Shown here: piece after piece, positions 27,412 through 38,964 of the stretch
How positions within the stretch are numbered: position 1 is the first letter of the stretch
How the letters are laid out: the number at the start of each line of letters is the position of its first letter
Origin: Elysia crispata
Taxonomy: Eukaryota; Mollusca; Gastropoda; Plakobranchidae
NCBI GenBank assembly: GCA_033675545.1
Contig: JAWDGP010001093.1
Coordinates: forward strand, 177,501 to 241,500
Length of the DNA stretch: 64,000 nucleotides
Direction: 5' to 3'
The notes under the pieces: model-generated
The model's database searches: none
The model's input: only the letters and a program-made list of their open reading frames with translations
What the model was told of the DNA's origin: nothing
Made by a program: the position numbers and the translations under genes

Positions 27412-27801
27412 TCATTGTTTCAATCTCAATGTTTCCAAAACGCTTAAAATTTCTTCGTTCTTCGATATAAAGAATGACATACAGAGCCAGTTCATTGCCT
27501 TCATAACAAGGCGGATTTCTTCTTGTCCTTCTAGATTAGGCAACCCATTGTGGAGTTGAATGGCATGCAAATGCTTATTAGAATGTTCTATTCGACATGG
27601 GAATCCCATCAGCATCAATAAATTCACTGTGACAAGAAAAGAAAACAGCCCCAAAATGAGTGTTGGATGCATTTTATACCAAACTTTCCTCATACATCCC
27701 ACAATGATGAAGGAGTGTGCTTGACTGCTTTTTTTTGTTTTGCCTCCCACAAGCGTCAGAGTAAGTGGAGAATGAATTCTTTCCCACAAGTTTTGGGACA
27801 C
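27412..27801 (-). CDS. Hypothetical protein with one membrane or signal segment (doubtful)
   Basis: An open frame of 129 codons on the - strand. I recognise no family. A second Met (residue 44, at 27672) is followed by a hydrophobic stretch to about residue 66 (LILGLFSFLVTVNLLMLMG). It is preceded by basic residues (MRKVWYK), which would suit a signal anchor or a signal peptide. The remaining 60 residues contain only two cysteines and no motif I know. There is no supporting intron structure or neighbour, and its AT-rich codon use matches the flanks. It may be a chance frame or a first exon. Confidence 0.2.
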   Translation of the reverse strand: MSQNLWERIHSPLTLTLVGGKTKKSSQAHSFIIVGCMRKVWYKMHPTLILGLFSFLVTVNLLMLMGFPCRIEHSNKHLHAIQLHNGLPNLEGQEEIRLVMKAMNWLCMSFFISKNEEILSVLETLRLKQ

Positions 27802-29468
27802 TGTTTTAAAATTTAGAAGTTTAAAAAAAAGAACTCCTTCACCCTATTCCTTTGTTCCACACATTGTCGATTCCAGCACTGGAGATCTCGCCGTAGTTAT
27901 GTTGGAGGCGTTAAAACGTATTTCGAGATATTTTTTGAAAAAAAAAAAGGTTCGAGGTGCGAAGAGCGTCATAGAAAATCCTAATGTTCAATGACTGCGG
28001 TTTTTAAAAAAAGATTAGTCTTCGCACTATGTTTATCACAGGGTCTAAGTTATATAATCTGATCTTCCAATGCTTGGAAATCTGCATATAGAGATGTTTG
28101 ATCAGTTGCATTGAAAAAAAAAAAAGAAAAACAATTCACATGCACCTTATGTTTCCTCAAAAAAAAAAAAAAAAAAATGAACTCATTACTCGTACATTTT
28201 TAAATGCTTTGCAACTTTTTACAAATGCTCTTGCAAATAAATATTACACTCCATACGTGTATTCCGTTCCTCATTTCAATAATTTTGTTCCTTGTCTCTC
28301 CGACAGTTAAAAAAAAACTGTTAAATTAAGGCTGGAGAAAAGCTGTTGAAGAACATTCTTTTCTTCCTCTTGGACGCTCTTCCACCACTTCTGGGCGTTC
28401 ACACTCGGTGCGGTGAACAACAATTTTTCTGACAAACTTTAAGGTGACTATTTGCATTTACTATCCCTGCAGTTGGAAAGTTAAGAAAAATAAAAATTCT
28501 TTTTCCGAGACATACCAACTTCCGACGTCTTTCTGTTGCTTACATCACGGTTTCTCTTGCATCGACATATTATGTCAACGATGAAATTCATGATTCAGAA
28601 CTCATGTCTGCCTTCTTCCATGCGATTTAATTTGAGATTTCAGCCTGTAATGCACATTGAGGGAGATCGATGGTGAAGAGGAGACTGTCAGATGATATAC
28701 ACGTAATTGTTTGAACAACAGTGAAACGTGGAGAAGTAAGAATGGATACCATTAGTTTTTTTCTTTGAAGTGAGTTTCAGCTTACGAGGCATCTTTCTTT
28801 TGTGAGGAGAAAAGATACTCCCATCATCTGATGGATCCGAACATTGCCCTCTAACTAAACAGCAGGCACTGGATTCCAACCTGAGGTGTATCAGGTTACC
28901 ACCATGGGCCCCAACGTTGAGTAACGCAGCATGTTCTCTTGATACGCACCAAACCGACAAAGTTGGCCCCTACCTATGCATGAAGTTGGGATGAAAGATC
29001 AAAGAAAAATTTTCCGGAAATCTTCTATAAAATTTCATACCAGTTCAATTAAGAAAAAAAGAAACAAAACCTTCATAATATATAAGTTATTGCACGGTAC
29101 AGACACTGTAAATTGAAGAAATATAGAAACATGAAAATCGAATTGAAAAACAAGGAATAGAACTGACTAAAAAAAAACATTATCGAAGCACTTCGAGATA
29201 GTTAAGCAATGCGTTTTATAAAGTGCCAATATCAACCAGCTTACGAGAGGCACGAGACCAATGTAAAATTTCCGCCTTGTCCTGGGGTACCAGGGTGGCC
29301 ATGTGCTAGGACAATGACATCCTCGATGTAAACCTTCCCTGCCTTAATATTTATAAAACTGAGAGAGAATAGGGGGCGCTAAGTACACGTTCGCGTGTTA
29401 ATCTACTTTGAATTGAGATGAGGATGGAAGAGATAGACAGAGAGTAAGAGAGACAAAGAATGAGAGGA

Positions 29469-29715
<247 letters not shown>

Positions 29716-30586
29716 GAAGGCTATGGGGGAGTTAAGGGTGAAAACAACATAAAGCATAAAGATTGGATGGCAGCTGACATGGGACCCATCAAGCTCGAAT
29801 CTATTGATTTGCGGATTTAATTGCAGCTCCACACGGTTGTTAGGGCCTCAGATTCATGATTAGGCGTAGTCAGGTACAATTTTGATGACAGCAGTGATGT
29901 GAGCCTTTTACCTGCGCTTTCCTCATTCAAACGTCAGTCTACTGGATGAGCTGATGATATCTTCCCCCTTTCCACTTTATTCCTTTGCCTACATTTTGAT
30001 TGGGGCATCAGTAATGACCGGCACATCTCCTTCCTATATCTCTTTCTAGTATAACCCTTAATCCAACTTTCGAACTGCCCATTCCGGTATTCTGTCTTCT
30101 CATCTCTTTACTGCCTGCGTTCCCTTCCACTTCTCACGAATGGTGCCCTAATAGTTCTATGCAAGTTTAGTTGATCTTATGTGCCCAAAGCATTCTCAAT
30201 TTCTAATATTACTCACAGTTTGAATATTTCCATAAATCTCAATCGCTCATTTAATCCTGTTTCTCAATCTGTATATATGATCTTTGAAAGAGTTACCCAA
30301 AAATCTTTGAAAGCAATCCATTTCTTTAGCTTTTCTCTCACACTCATGTAAGCGTAAGCGCACAAAAAGATTGAATTGACAAGGAATATGGATCGGTCTA
30401 ACTTGAGAGTTATGTAAAATGATGGCGTCTTTTCATAATTGTATCATTGATAAATATGGTCTTGATTTTCAATTCTACACTTATTTATTGTTTTTGTTGA
30501 ATCCTGAAGGTTTTCTTTTTCTCATTTTTTTTTCTTAACTTATCACCAATGCACACATGTATTTGAAGCTATCAACAGACTCTAGC

Positions 30587-30617
<31 letters not shown>

Positions 30618-31037
30618 ACAATTCTAACATCTGAGTTGATTCCTTTGCGGCGTCCTTTTGTTGTGGTTTTTTTTTTTCTATCTGATCTCCATGCCATAAT
30701 TGATGACTAACTTGAAAAGTGCTTCTTTTCACTCCCCGGCACAAATCGTGCTTCAGCAAAACATTATGTTGTGGTTGTTCTTTCAGTTACAAATGCAGTG
30801 AACTTTCACGTTTTCCAAATTTTCACTCATGATTGTCTTAAGTAAGGTGTTAAAGAGAGAAGGTGATAGCGTAAATCATTGCGTGACTCCAGCTATTGCC
30901 GCTATTGCTAGGGCTTATTAATTTTATTTCGATGATTTTTTACTTCCACCTGAACAATAAAGAACCTGAAACACATTGCTACCATTCAACAAATTGTCAC
31001 AGTTATTCCCCTTTTGACATGCGTGTTTGTATGTTTT
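29716..31037. other. Upstream flank of RPL13
   Basis: No gene recognised. A C18 run followed by (CA)n lies at 30586-30620. Confidence 0.5.
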
Positions 31038-31080
31038 CCTCTTGCTTCTTCCTTTCTTCCGGTTCAAACGAAAGGAGCAG
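31038..31080 (+). promoter_or_regulatory. RPL13: Probable RPL13 transcription start, 5'TOP tract and non-coding exon 1
   Basis: A pyrimidine tract CTTGCTTCTTCCTTTCTTCC (31041-31060) is followed by GGTTCAAACGAAAGGAGCAG and then a consensus donor GTAGGT at 31081. Ribosomal protein genes of animals usually start transcription at a C within such a tract (5'TOP, the target of mTOR/LARP1 translational control). They often have a short first exon just before the ATG exon. The tract, donor and the acceptor at 32110 all fit. The exact start base is not determinable here; I infer it lies within 31041-31058. Confidence 0.6.
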
Positions 31081-32112
31081 GTAGGTTTCGATTTTCAACC
31101 AAGATCAATCGCGTTTTATCGGTTCAATTTTGTTATAAACACCCCTTGATAGTGCATCAGTCAATACTGAAACATATATTTATGAGTTTAGGTTGATTAT
31201 TTTGATCGATATTAAGAATTAAAACATACTAGACCTCTCCGACACCGGCTACATATACCTGTGGTATGATGGTTTTAGATCCTAATAAAGATCTCCTAGA
31301 TCTACGTGATTTTGACAATTTGTCGCAGATTTCAGATTAACCAAGATATATAATCTGTTCCAAAACTACTAGATTTTAGTCAAGATTATTGTCTTGCAAT
31401 TTGCACCACGCCTGTATTACCAAAAGAAAGAATAGGCCTTATCAATCTGATAGCAGTAGTTCAATCCCTGATCATACAAATCATAATATAAGAATTGTAT
31501 CCAAAGACGACAGTAACGAAGACCTAGCACTGGTAGGCTTGTTCCCAGAGCATATTTATGACAATATAAGGTTATAACTCTAATAGCCTTAGTGTTTCCA
31601 GATCATGATTTGTCCCATCTTAGTTTACGTAGAGTCTTACGGTATCATTGCAAATATATATCGGCCCAACTCACCCTAAGTTTTAAAATTGTATTTTTGT
31701 CAATGAATTTGATATGTTAAACACGAGTATGAAGGTTTTATTCGTCGCAAATAAATACTTTTCAAGATATAAGCTTTCTTTTCATTGCCCTAAAATCCCA
31801 TTAAATGATCAATTGATTAAACTAGGCTACAAGTTTCGATTTCGCCAGGAAACAATAATTGTGAAGCTCGATGTGAGGTGGGCCAATATCTGCAATTTTA
31901 CCTTATAACGAGATCTAGATCTAAATTCGGTTCATGAGAAATTCCAATAATCAGACTTTTTGATTTAAAAAAAAAATTTTTATTTTAATTTCCTTAATGA
32001 CATTTCTAGAGTTAAGGTATTTAGTTCTCTGAAGAACGAGAATTTTTTTTTCAAGATTTTTTGGCTAATAATTTTCTTTATTATGTTTTTACTCTGTTTA
32101 CTTTTTCAAGCC

Positions 32113-35100
32113 ATGGCTCCCAAAAGGAATAACATAGTGCCCAATGGCCATTTTCACAAGGACTGGCAGACCATGGTCAAGACCTGGTTTAACCAGCCCA
32201 TGAGAGCTAAGCGTAGAAGAGTAGCTCGTGCTAAAAAGGCTGCTGCTATTGCGCCCAGACCTGTAGCTGGTCTTCTCAGACCCATAGTCAGATGTCCCAC
32301 TTTCAAGTACAACAACAAACAAAGATTGGGTCGTGGATTCACTCTTGATGAACTGAAGGTGAGAAATTTTACATGAATCAATGTCCTGCGCTTTTTACAC
32401 AATTTATTGTTGTTGTCTATTCATAATAGTTTTATTCAAATAGAGGTACAGTTGAACACAGATTCTTCCAATTCATTGGGGAATTTTTATATATTCAAAG
32501 AAGCTATGTTCATTTTGGTACTAAGGCCCCAATCTTAACGTTATGGTCAGTTTTTGCAAATATTTTGAAATTAAGGGGCTTCATGTTTTCTAGCTTTCTT
32601 CTGCACAATTTTGGGCATAAGGGGAATACCCGGTTTGACGTATTGTCCCTATTTTTACTATTTCAAATAGTGGATTGAACACTGATACCTCTTAAACAAT
32701 ATGTGTCAAGTAAAAACTTGTCTCCAAACTCAAAGGCTTATGGGATCTTGAACCGGTCACAGATTTCTTTCTAGTTAGGCGTAAATTCAGTCTTATGTTG
32801 ATGTTTTAATGAACCCGCCTTTGTTCCTGAATATCTTTAACTCAACTCAGGGACTGTCTTAGCAAAGCTAGACCAAATCCCACCAGAGGACCTAAACAAA
32901 GAATTGAACCTGAAGCTCTCTAATGTCAGTCAAGGTTTACCTTTGAGCTATCTGGCGTTCTAACCATCAATAAAAAGATCTGATTAACCAGTTTTTTTCA
33001 ACACCCATGCATTTATAATTGATTCATTGATTGGTTAAGTAAGGGGTTAGCCCAAACATATTTACCTGTGACCATTATCCATGTCTTGTACACATGGGAC
33101 AAGCAAAGTTTGTTTACAATCGGCCCTCATCGAGATCTTAGCTACAAGTAAATCTTGTAGACGCTTACAGACAGGTGGCGCAGTTTGCATCAGAATAGGG
33201 GACTGTAATGTAGGATATGGGTGGGGGAGTCTCTTTCGGTAGCTACTATTACTGCACAATTACTAGGGATAAAAATTTAGGGCGCCTGTCGACAAATTGT
33301 TTCTAGTCAGTGATAGGGAGAGACTGGGTGTGTTTGTTTAGAGAATAGAAACAGCTGTGTGGGACATTTGATCTAAATTTAAGATCTGTCGAATTTCTTA
33401 AGAGGCGAACTTTCGAGAACAATTGAGAAATGATTTTTAACTCGTTCCAAGGAAAAGGTATAAATAACAAGGAAATTGAAAAAAAAAAAGAACGGAAAGA
33501 GAAAATGGATGAGTTCAAGAAATTCTTGTTTTCAGGGGATCCATGTTCGACCTAATTTTGTTCTAATGTATATATTCTTATATAGCACTCGATATGTTGT
33601 GAATTAAACCAGTAGATTGATTGTGGTGCTGTAGTTTGCAAACAGTCATGACCTAGAACCAAATGGGTGATTTTCATCCCAAAGTAAAGAATTACAGAAA
33701 GAACACAGTTCTAGAAGTTAAGAGACCTGAGCGTTACTGATCATATAAGGATGAAATGTCTTTAGAAAATATAAAGATAAGGAAAAGAATATTCATTGTT
33801 TTTTGTTATAAAGACTTCGTAAAGTGACAGTGTACCTAAGATGCTTATTTCAGCCAGTGAAATGTAGATAGCAGATGCATGACATTGAAGCTTCTGATGT
33901 TTCAATCAGGTAGTATGGGTAGAAAAATTAGGATAAATCAGTGCAATAATTGTCTCTCATGGCTCTGCTTGCAGTCTAAAGTAAGAACCCCCACTAGGTT
34001 ATGCTCCCACCTACAGTACTTTCATTAACAGCTTTTAAAAGTTGAATACAAAATCACTAAAAAATGTAACATTGACAAACATGCACCCGGTAATGTAAAC
34101 AAATTTATTAGAAAGTTTTGTGTCTTTTTCATCTTTTAAAAGCCAAGTGTGAGAAGTCCTGGTAAACTTACTAGTCTTCTTTTCTAAATTGTTCCAATTT
34201 CAGATGATATTTACACCTCAGCTATTTTATTTTCACGATGAGGAAGCCCCCACACTTTTGAAGCAGAAAATCATGAACAAGATTCATTTTGACTGGATAT
34301 AAAACTGCCATTAATTGTGATACTGCAATATTTAAAAAAAAAAATTTTTTTTAAGAGGTAACATGACTAGCAGGCAAAAGAAATAGGCAAACTGGCACCA
34401 CCTAACTTAAAACATCAGGTTCTTTTCCCAGCCATGATAATGTTGATATTAATTTTAAATTGGGGAAGGAAATGCGCTTATTTTTTTTATAGCCGTGTTT
34501 TGTTAACTATTTCTTTTATATTTAAATCTTGAGCTTTTATCATCATAATTCGTATGTGATCCTCTTCTCTCCCTTTTTCACATGGCATTATCAAAGGCTG
34601 CCGGAATCAACAAAAAGGCAGCACGTAGTATTGGCATCGCTGTAGATTACCGCAGGCGTAACTTATCAGTGGAGTCTCAACAGCAGAACATTCAACGACT
34701 CAAGGAGTACAAGACCAAACTGGTTATATTCCCTCGTAAAGAGAGCAAGCCAAGAAAGGGAGATGCCTCAGTGAGTTAAAACTTTGTTTAGTGAGGAACT
34801 TTCCTGCTGCCTGTTCGTAGTACATACTTCTGATCACTCTTAGATCTTTTCCACCTATCTTCAACTGTTTGTTGTGTGATTATCTCATCATGTTGTACTC
34901 TGTCAAATGCATTGGTGTAGTCAAGCAGTCATACCTTTTTTGTACTTCCAGAGCTCATTTAATTATAGCGCGAAGGATGAAGAGATTTTTTTCTACCTTT
35001 TTCCTCTACAAAGCCACACTGTTCCTCTGGTATTTCCAGTTTGATTTTGTTTCTGACCAGCATTGTGATGATTCTTACGACTTCTAAGACTGGCCGTTCT

Positions 35101-37683
35101 ATGTAATTCACACTCTATCGCCGTTTGAATCTTTGGCAGTGCTATAAATATAGATTTTGAGATATCTCGTATAATAATCTTACCAATATCATAGAGTGAT
35201 GTTAAAATCGTATCAATTCTTCAACTTTTAAGGGCTTCTAAAAGTTCCAAATTACACATTATGGGCCTGTTGCTTTGCTTGATTTCATTTATAGCTGCCT
35301 GGATCTCATCTTTCATGATAGCGAAATTGTGTTTCATTACATGGTAATCCTGTCGGTGATTGTCAAAAAGTTCACTTAGGTACTCTGCCCATCTGTTGAT
35401 GATTTTTTTAACCTAATAATCTAATTTTTAAATGTACATATATTGTATTTAAAGTCATTTACTTTTCATTAATTTATAAACTTTAGCACCATATATTCTT
35501 TGTTGGGTTAAGGAAAATACCCTTATGTGTATTTTGTTCTCAGTAACAGCAGGTTTCAAACTTAAGCAACAATAATGCAGCAGATTTTATCTCATGTCCT
35601 GCTAATGCGGGTACACACAGTAGATGGAAAACTGTAGCGGTGCCTCTGCCCGTTAGCTTCTGGACTGGGCATGTGGCAGAGCAGATTATCTTGTAGTATT
35701 GTAGCTTACAACAAAGGGTCTATATAGACTTGTTTTCAAAACAAATTATAAGTTACATTTATTTTGTCAAACATGACAACTTTTTTAAATGGTTCTAATG
35801 AGTTTATGAAAGGACAAGTTATAGACATAGACTAGGAGAAAACAAAACAAATTATAAGTTACATTAATTTTGTGAAACTTGACAACTTTTTAAAATGGTT
35901 CTGAATCAAGTTATAAACATAGGCTTGGAGAAAAAATGTTTTCAAACAGAGCTTGATTGGATATGATAATTTCAGCTTTCAATAATTAGCTATTCCTTTG
36001 ATGAAAGATTGGAATTTGCACTGAAAATAAAACACATACGTAATTAATTTAGTTGTGTGGGTGGTAGGGATAAGAACTAAGGGGGAAAAGATAACTCATT
36101 TAGAACATGCAAACCTTCGAGTCTATTTTTGGTCTCCCATCTAAGGTAAAGTTCAGTGCGTAGTCCTTTTGTTTAAAGAAACTGCATGTATGTAACTATA
36201 CAGATAGAACTAAATATGGGTACAATGTAGTTCTACTATAACCAAGCACAGAGAGTTGGGTGGAGTGATAAGTGAGACAATAGAGGAGAAATAAGGCAAT
36301 CAGAACAAACAGCAAGGTCCACCCTTGATGCTTGTCAGGCGCTTCCATGATCATTGTCTCAAACAATTTAGGAGACGTGAAGTAAAAAACTCATTCAATA
36401 ATTCAATAATCTGAATTTAAGACTATGCTTTCCTGCCATTGGACACAGTGACAGCTGACAGCATATCAAAATCACCACACCAAAGGCAAAAGCTTGATAA
36501 CCCTACACACACACACACACACACACACACCACGCTCTCAACTGTGCCTTTCTTTACACCTCAGAAAATTCCTCCTTTCTTACATGAGGTTGTGATGCGA
36601 TTGACCTGCAACAAAATTGGTTTGGTCTCATGTTCTTACAAAAAATGACCAATCACGTTATGTTATATCAAACGCCACTACTAGCTGCAATCCACCTGAT
36701 TTGAGGAAATCTTGTCAGGACTCTGTATTGAGGGTGGAGGTTGAGGTGGGGGCAATTGAGAGGGAAGGAAGAGCCATGTGTTAAAGTCACTGCTGTCTAA
36801 TTGTTTTATTTGCTCTTCAGTCTATTTTTAACAACCACATGGGAAGGAAGCAGGTTTCCCATGTGTCAATAACTTCAAGTACCCACCTTGTAACATGGTT
36901 CCGACAGACATGCCTAAATTTGTTCTTCACACCCCAGGGGATCTGGATTGCCTTCAGTAGTTCAAACAGGGATAAATTGTCACCTTTTCATTGGTTAATA
37001 TATTTTTAAAAAGATACAAAATCTGCTGAGTATATGAGATGGAAAGATAACAAGACAATGTCAACCACCAATAATAATGGCGCCGCAGCATCCGCCTCGG
37101 AGCGTTACATTTAATGGCATCGCAGAGCACAGATTATCGTCCTGGCAAGATTAAATAGGATTAAAAATTACAAAATGGAGGGGAATGAGAATACACTAAC
37201 ACAGCATTAGATAAATAATTATCACAATTTGTAAATATTCATTTGATTCACATCTTTAAGTAAAGCCAGGCTAACAGTAGGCTCTGCCACTTAAATCTTA
37301 TTAGCACATCTTGTAGTTTTTTTTATGTATTTGAATTACATGACCAGTATGTTTATTTTTTTTTTACATTTGTACTCTCTCTGATTGAATATGATTCTCA
37401 TATAACATGTACATATATTTGTTAGCTATAACAATACCAAGTCACATTTTTGCTTTTCTTTTCCCCCTACTTTTAGCCTGAGGAGCTTAAGTTGGTGAAG
37501 CAGAGCAAGGCATCTGCTGTTCTGCCTTTGCAGCCAAGGTTCAAACCAGAAAAGGCTCGTGTGCCAACAGAGGATGAGCGCAAGCACAACACCTTTGTTG
37601 TACTTCGACAAGCTCGCGTCAATGCCAAGCTATTTGGCCTCAGAGAAAAGAAGAGGCGTGAGGCAGAAGAGAAGGACAAATAA
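32113..37683 (+). CDS. RPL13: Large-subunit ribosomal protein L13 (eL13), three coding exons
   Basis: eL13 is a structural protein of the cytosolic 60S subunit that binds 28S rRNA. Coding exons join in frame: 32113-32358 (82 codons), 34597-34770 (58) and 37477-37683 (68 plus stop), giving 208 aa against about 211 in human. The acceptor before the first is TTTTTCAAG at 32102-32110, and all introns are GT..AG. Family landmarks are HFHKDWQ (residues 14-20), WFNQP, the basic [14 protein letters not shown] block, [17 protein letters not shown] at the exon end, [42 protein letters not shown] and the lysine/glutamate-rich C-terminus. The start ATG has the context GCCATGG. Being split by introns, it is the parental gene and not a processed copy. 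A dense AT-rich 2.7-kb last intron carries a LINE relic. Confidence 0.97.
33845..34000 (+). repeat. Diverged dispersed repeat, copy 1 (RPL13 intron 2)
   Basis: Shares TTCAGCCAGTGAAAT..AGATAGCAG near its start and AAATCAGT..CTCATGGCTCTGCTTGCA near its end with sequence at 38012-38170 downstream of the gene. The middle is diverged. No snoRNA boxes in good positions were found. Confidence 0.35.
34790..35405 (-). pseudogene. Non-LTR retrotransposon reverse transcriptase relic
   Basis: On the - strand, in order, degraded frames give [15 protein letters not shown] (about 35394-35350), [20 protein letters not shown] (about 35161-35087), [14 protein letters not shown] (about 35036-34997), [17 protein letters not shown] (about 34931-34880) and [16 protein letters not shown] (down to about 34800). 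These are the linker, finger and motif A blocks of the endonuclease-type LINE reverse transcriptases common in invertebrates. The motif A aspartate survives. Stops and frameshifts separate the blocks and the catalytic FADD box is absent, so it is dead. It is antisense to RPL13 and ends about 20 bp from the exon 3 donor. Confidence 0.88.
35741..35940. repeat. Two-copy tandem duplication, period 106 bp
   Basis: ACAAATTATAAGTTACATT.. starts at 35741 and again at 35847. Both copies continue through TTGACAACTTTTTAAAATGG-like and CAAGTTATA.ACATAG.CT.GGAGAAAA segments. It lies in RPL13 intron 3. Confidence 0.85.
36505..36531. repeat. (AC)n microsatellite
   Basis: About 13 AC units in RPL13 intron 3. 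Confidence 0.95.
37060..37130 (-). mobile_element. Possible second LINE/SINE 3' tail
   Basis: On the - strand, AATGTAACGCTCCGAGGCGG, then GCTGCGGCGCC, then ATTATTATTGG. The layout (GTAA.GCTC.GAGG stem, GC-rich half, ATT tail) resembles a CR1/L2-like retroposon end, as at 7800-7900. Confidence 0.4.
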
Positions 37684-37684
37684 A
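37679..37684 (+). terminator. RPL13: RPL13 poly(A) signal overlapping the stop codon
   Basis: AATAAA spans the last two bases of the final Lys codon, the TAA stop and one more base. A T/GT-rich stretch follows at about 37700-37730. If used, the 3' UTR would be only about 15-30 nt, in keeping with the very short 3' UTRs common for ribosomal protein mRNAs. No other AATAAA was noticed close by. Confidence 0.55.
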
Positions 37685-38011
37685 TATTATGTGGACCTTA
37701 GCATTTTGCTTTTCTTATTTTTTTCTAGCTGTAGTGTATATGAAACTTTCTGGTGTATTTTGTGAAGACTGTTCAATATAGTTTTTACCGGCTGATTCGC
37801 TTTTTTTACTTCAAATTTCACAAAATGGGCATTCGTGCTGATGCTATTGCTTCATCCGCAAACAATAACTTAACAAAGAGCTCATGACTTCCAACTAGGT
37901 AGCACTCAAATTTTCACCTCAAATGTCTTAAGAGAAGATTAAAAATATGATCAGTCCGCAATATCTAAGGTATGTATCCTCTGATGAGTAAACCTTTATC
38001 TCATGCTGGGT

Positions 38012-38185
38012 TCAGCCAATGAAATTCAGAAAGCAGTAACATTTAGCGAGACAAAGATGCAAATGGGTTAAATGTACAACAGTTCATTCAACCTCTTAAT
38101 CTGAGCACAGGAAATATGAGTTGAATCAGTTTAAAAAAAAGAAAATGCTCCTCATGGCTTTGTTTGCAATATTCTTTTATGCTTT
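38012..38185 (+). repeat. Diverged dispersed repeat, copy 2 (downstream of RPL13)
   Basis: Matches the 33845-34000 segment at both ends (TTCAGCCAATGAAAT..AGAAAGCAG and GAATCAGTTT..CTCATGGCTTTGTTTGCA). Its 3' end abuts the inverted-repeat element that starts at 38186, so the element may have inserted in or beside it. Confidence 0.35.
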
Positions 38186-38503
38186 CAGTGCTTCCAGTTT
38201 TCCGCATTTATGCGGAAATCCGCGGTTTTCGTTTTGTGCAGAAATTTCCGTGGCGAAAATTTTTCGATCAAGTAAATCCGCCGAAGGATAGAAATTTATC
38301 GCGAAGTAGATCCGCGGAGCAAAATCCGTAGCTGGGTAAAAAAAATGGCGGAGGGATTTTCCGCGAAGTAAACCTGCGAAGGATTTTAAATGACTTCTTC
38401 TTTGCCTTAAGAAAGAAAGTTCTTGACTTTTGCAAAATATTATTTGTGAGTAGCGCGCCCTTAGTTTACCAAGTGTAGATCGATCCCAGATTGTCCGCCA
38501 TTT

Positions 38504-38730
38504 CTACCTACCGATATTATTTGTACACTTCTTCACGGGATTTACCAATCTAGATCTAATCTAGTCTAGATCTACAGTATATCTAGATCTATAGCCTAGT
38601 CTACCTACCGATATTTTTTGGACACTTCTTAGCCGGATTTACCGATCTAGTCTAGATCTACAGTTTATCTAGAGTTTACCTACCGATATTTTTTGGACAC
38701 TTCACCTGATTTAGGCTTACCGCAGATCGA
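38504..38730. repeat. Three-copy tandem repeat inside the TIR element
   Basis: CTACCTACCGATATT.TTTG.ACACTTCTT..CGG starts at 38504 and 38601, and a shorter copy starts near 38676 (periods about 97 and 76 bp). The spacer of each copy holds CTAGATCT words of variable number, which explains the unequal periods. Confidence 0.85.
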
Positions 38731-38751
38731 AAAGAAACTGACCTCAAGAAA

Positions 38752-38964
38752 ATGCGATTCTTAAAGGAAGGCGACAAAGGTGCTGTGAAAGCCACTGATG
38801 CCTCTGTTAAAAACAAATGGAAATGGCCCAAGGAACCTCTGCAGCATTCGTTTGATAAAATCGGACCAGTGAAGTACACATTAGGTAAATGTATTAGGAA
38901 AATTGACGTCGCTGGGACAGCATGTTGTTTGTGGTGTGAGGACAAGATTTCTTGTGAATTGTGA
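38752..38964 (+). pseudogene. Zinc-finger-like transposon ORF fragment
   Basis: A 70-codon frame inside the TIR element. The segment W.W...L...F..IG..KYTLGKCIRKIDVAGTACCLWCEDKI resembles the N-terminal module of transposon-derived proteins in invertebrates. In those, .YIRK....G.AFC.WC..I.Y precedes a histidine pair (BED-like zinc finger). Here the CxxC (CLWC) is present but the frame stops before any histidine pair, so the finger is incomplete. The family match is from memory of the motif pattern and is tentative. Confidence 0.4.

Noticed and set aside
28688..28960. 90-codon - strand frame with several cysteines
   Set aside because: No recognisable family or splice context; no repeat similarity found by eye.
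31081..37476. snoRNA genes in RPL13 introns
   Set aside because: A few TGATG words occur, but none pairs with a CTGA box at 60-100 nt flanked by complementary ends.
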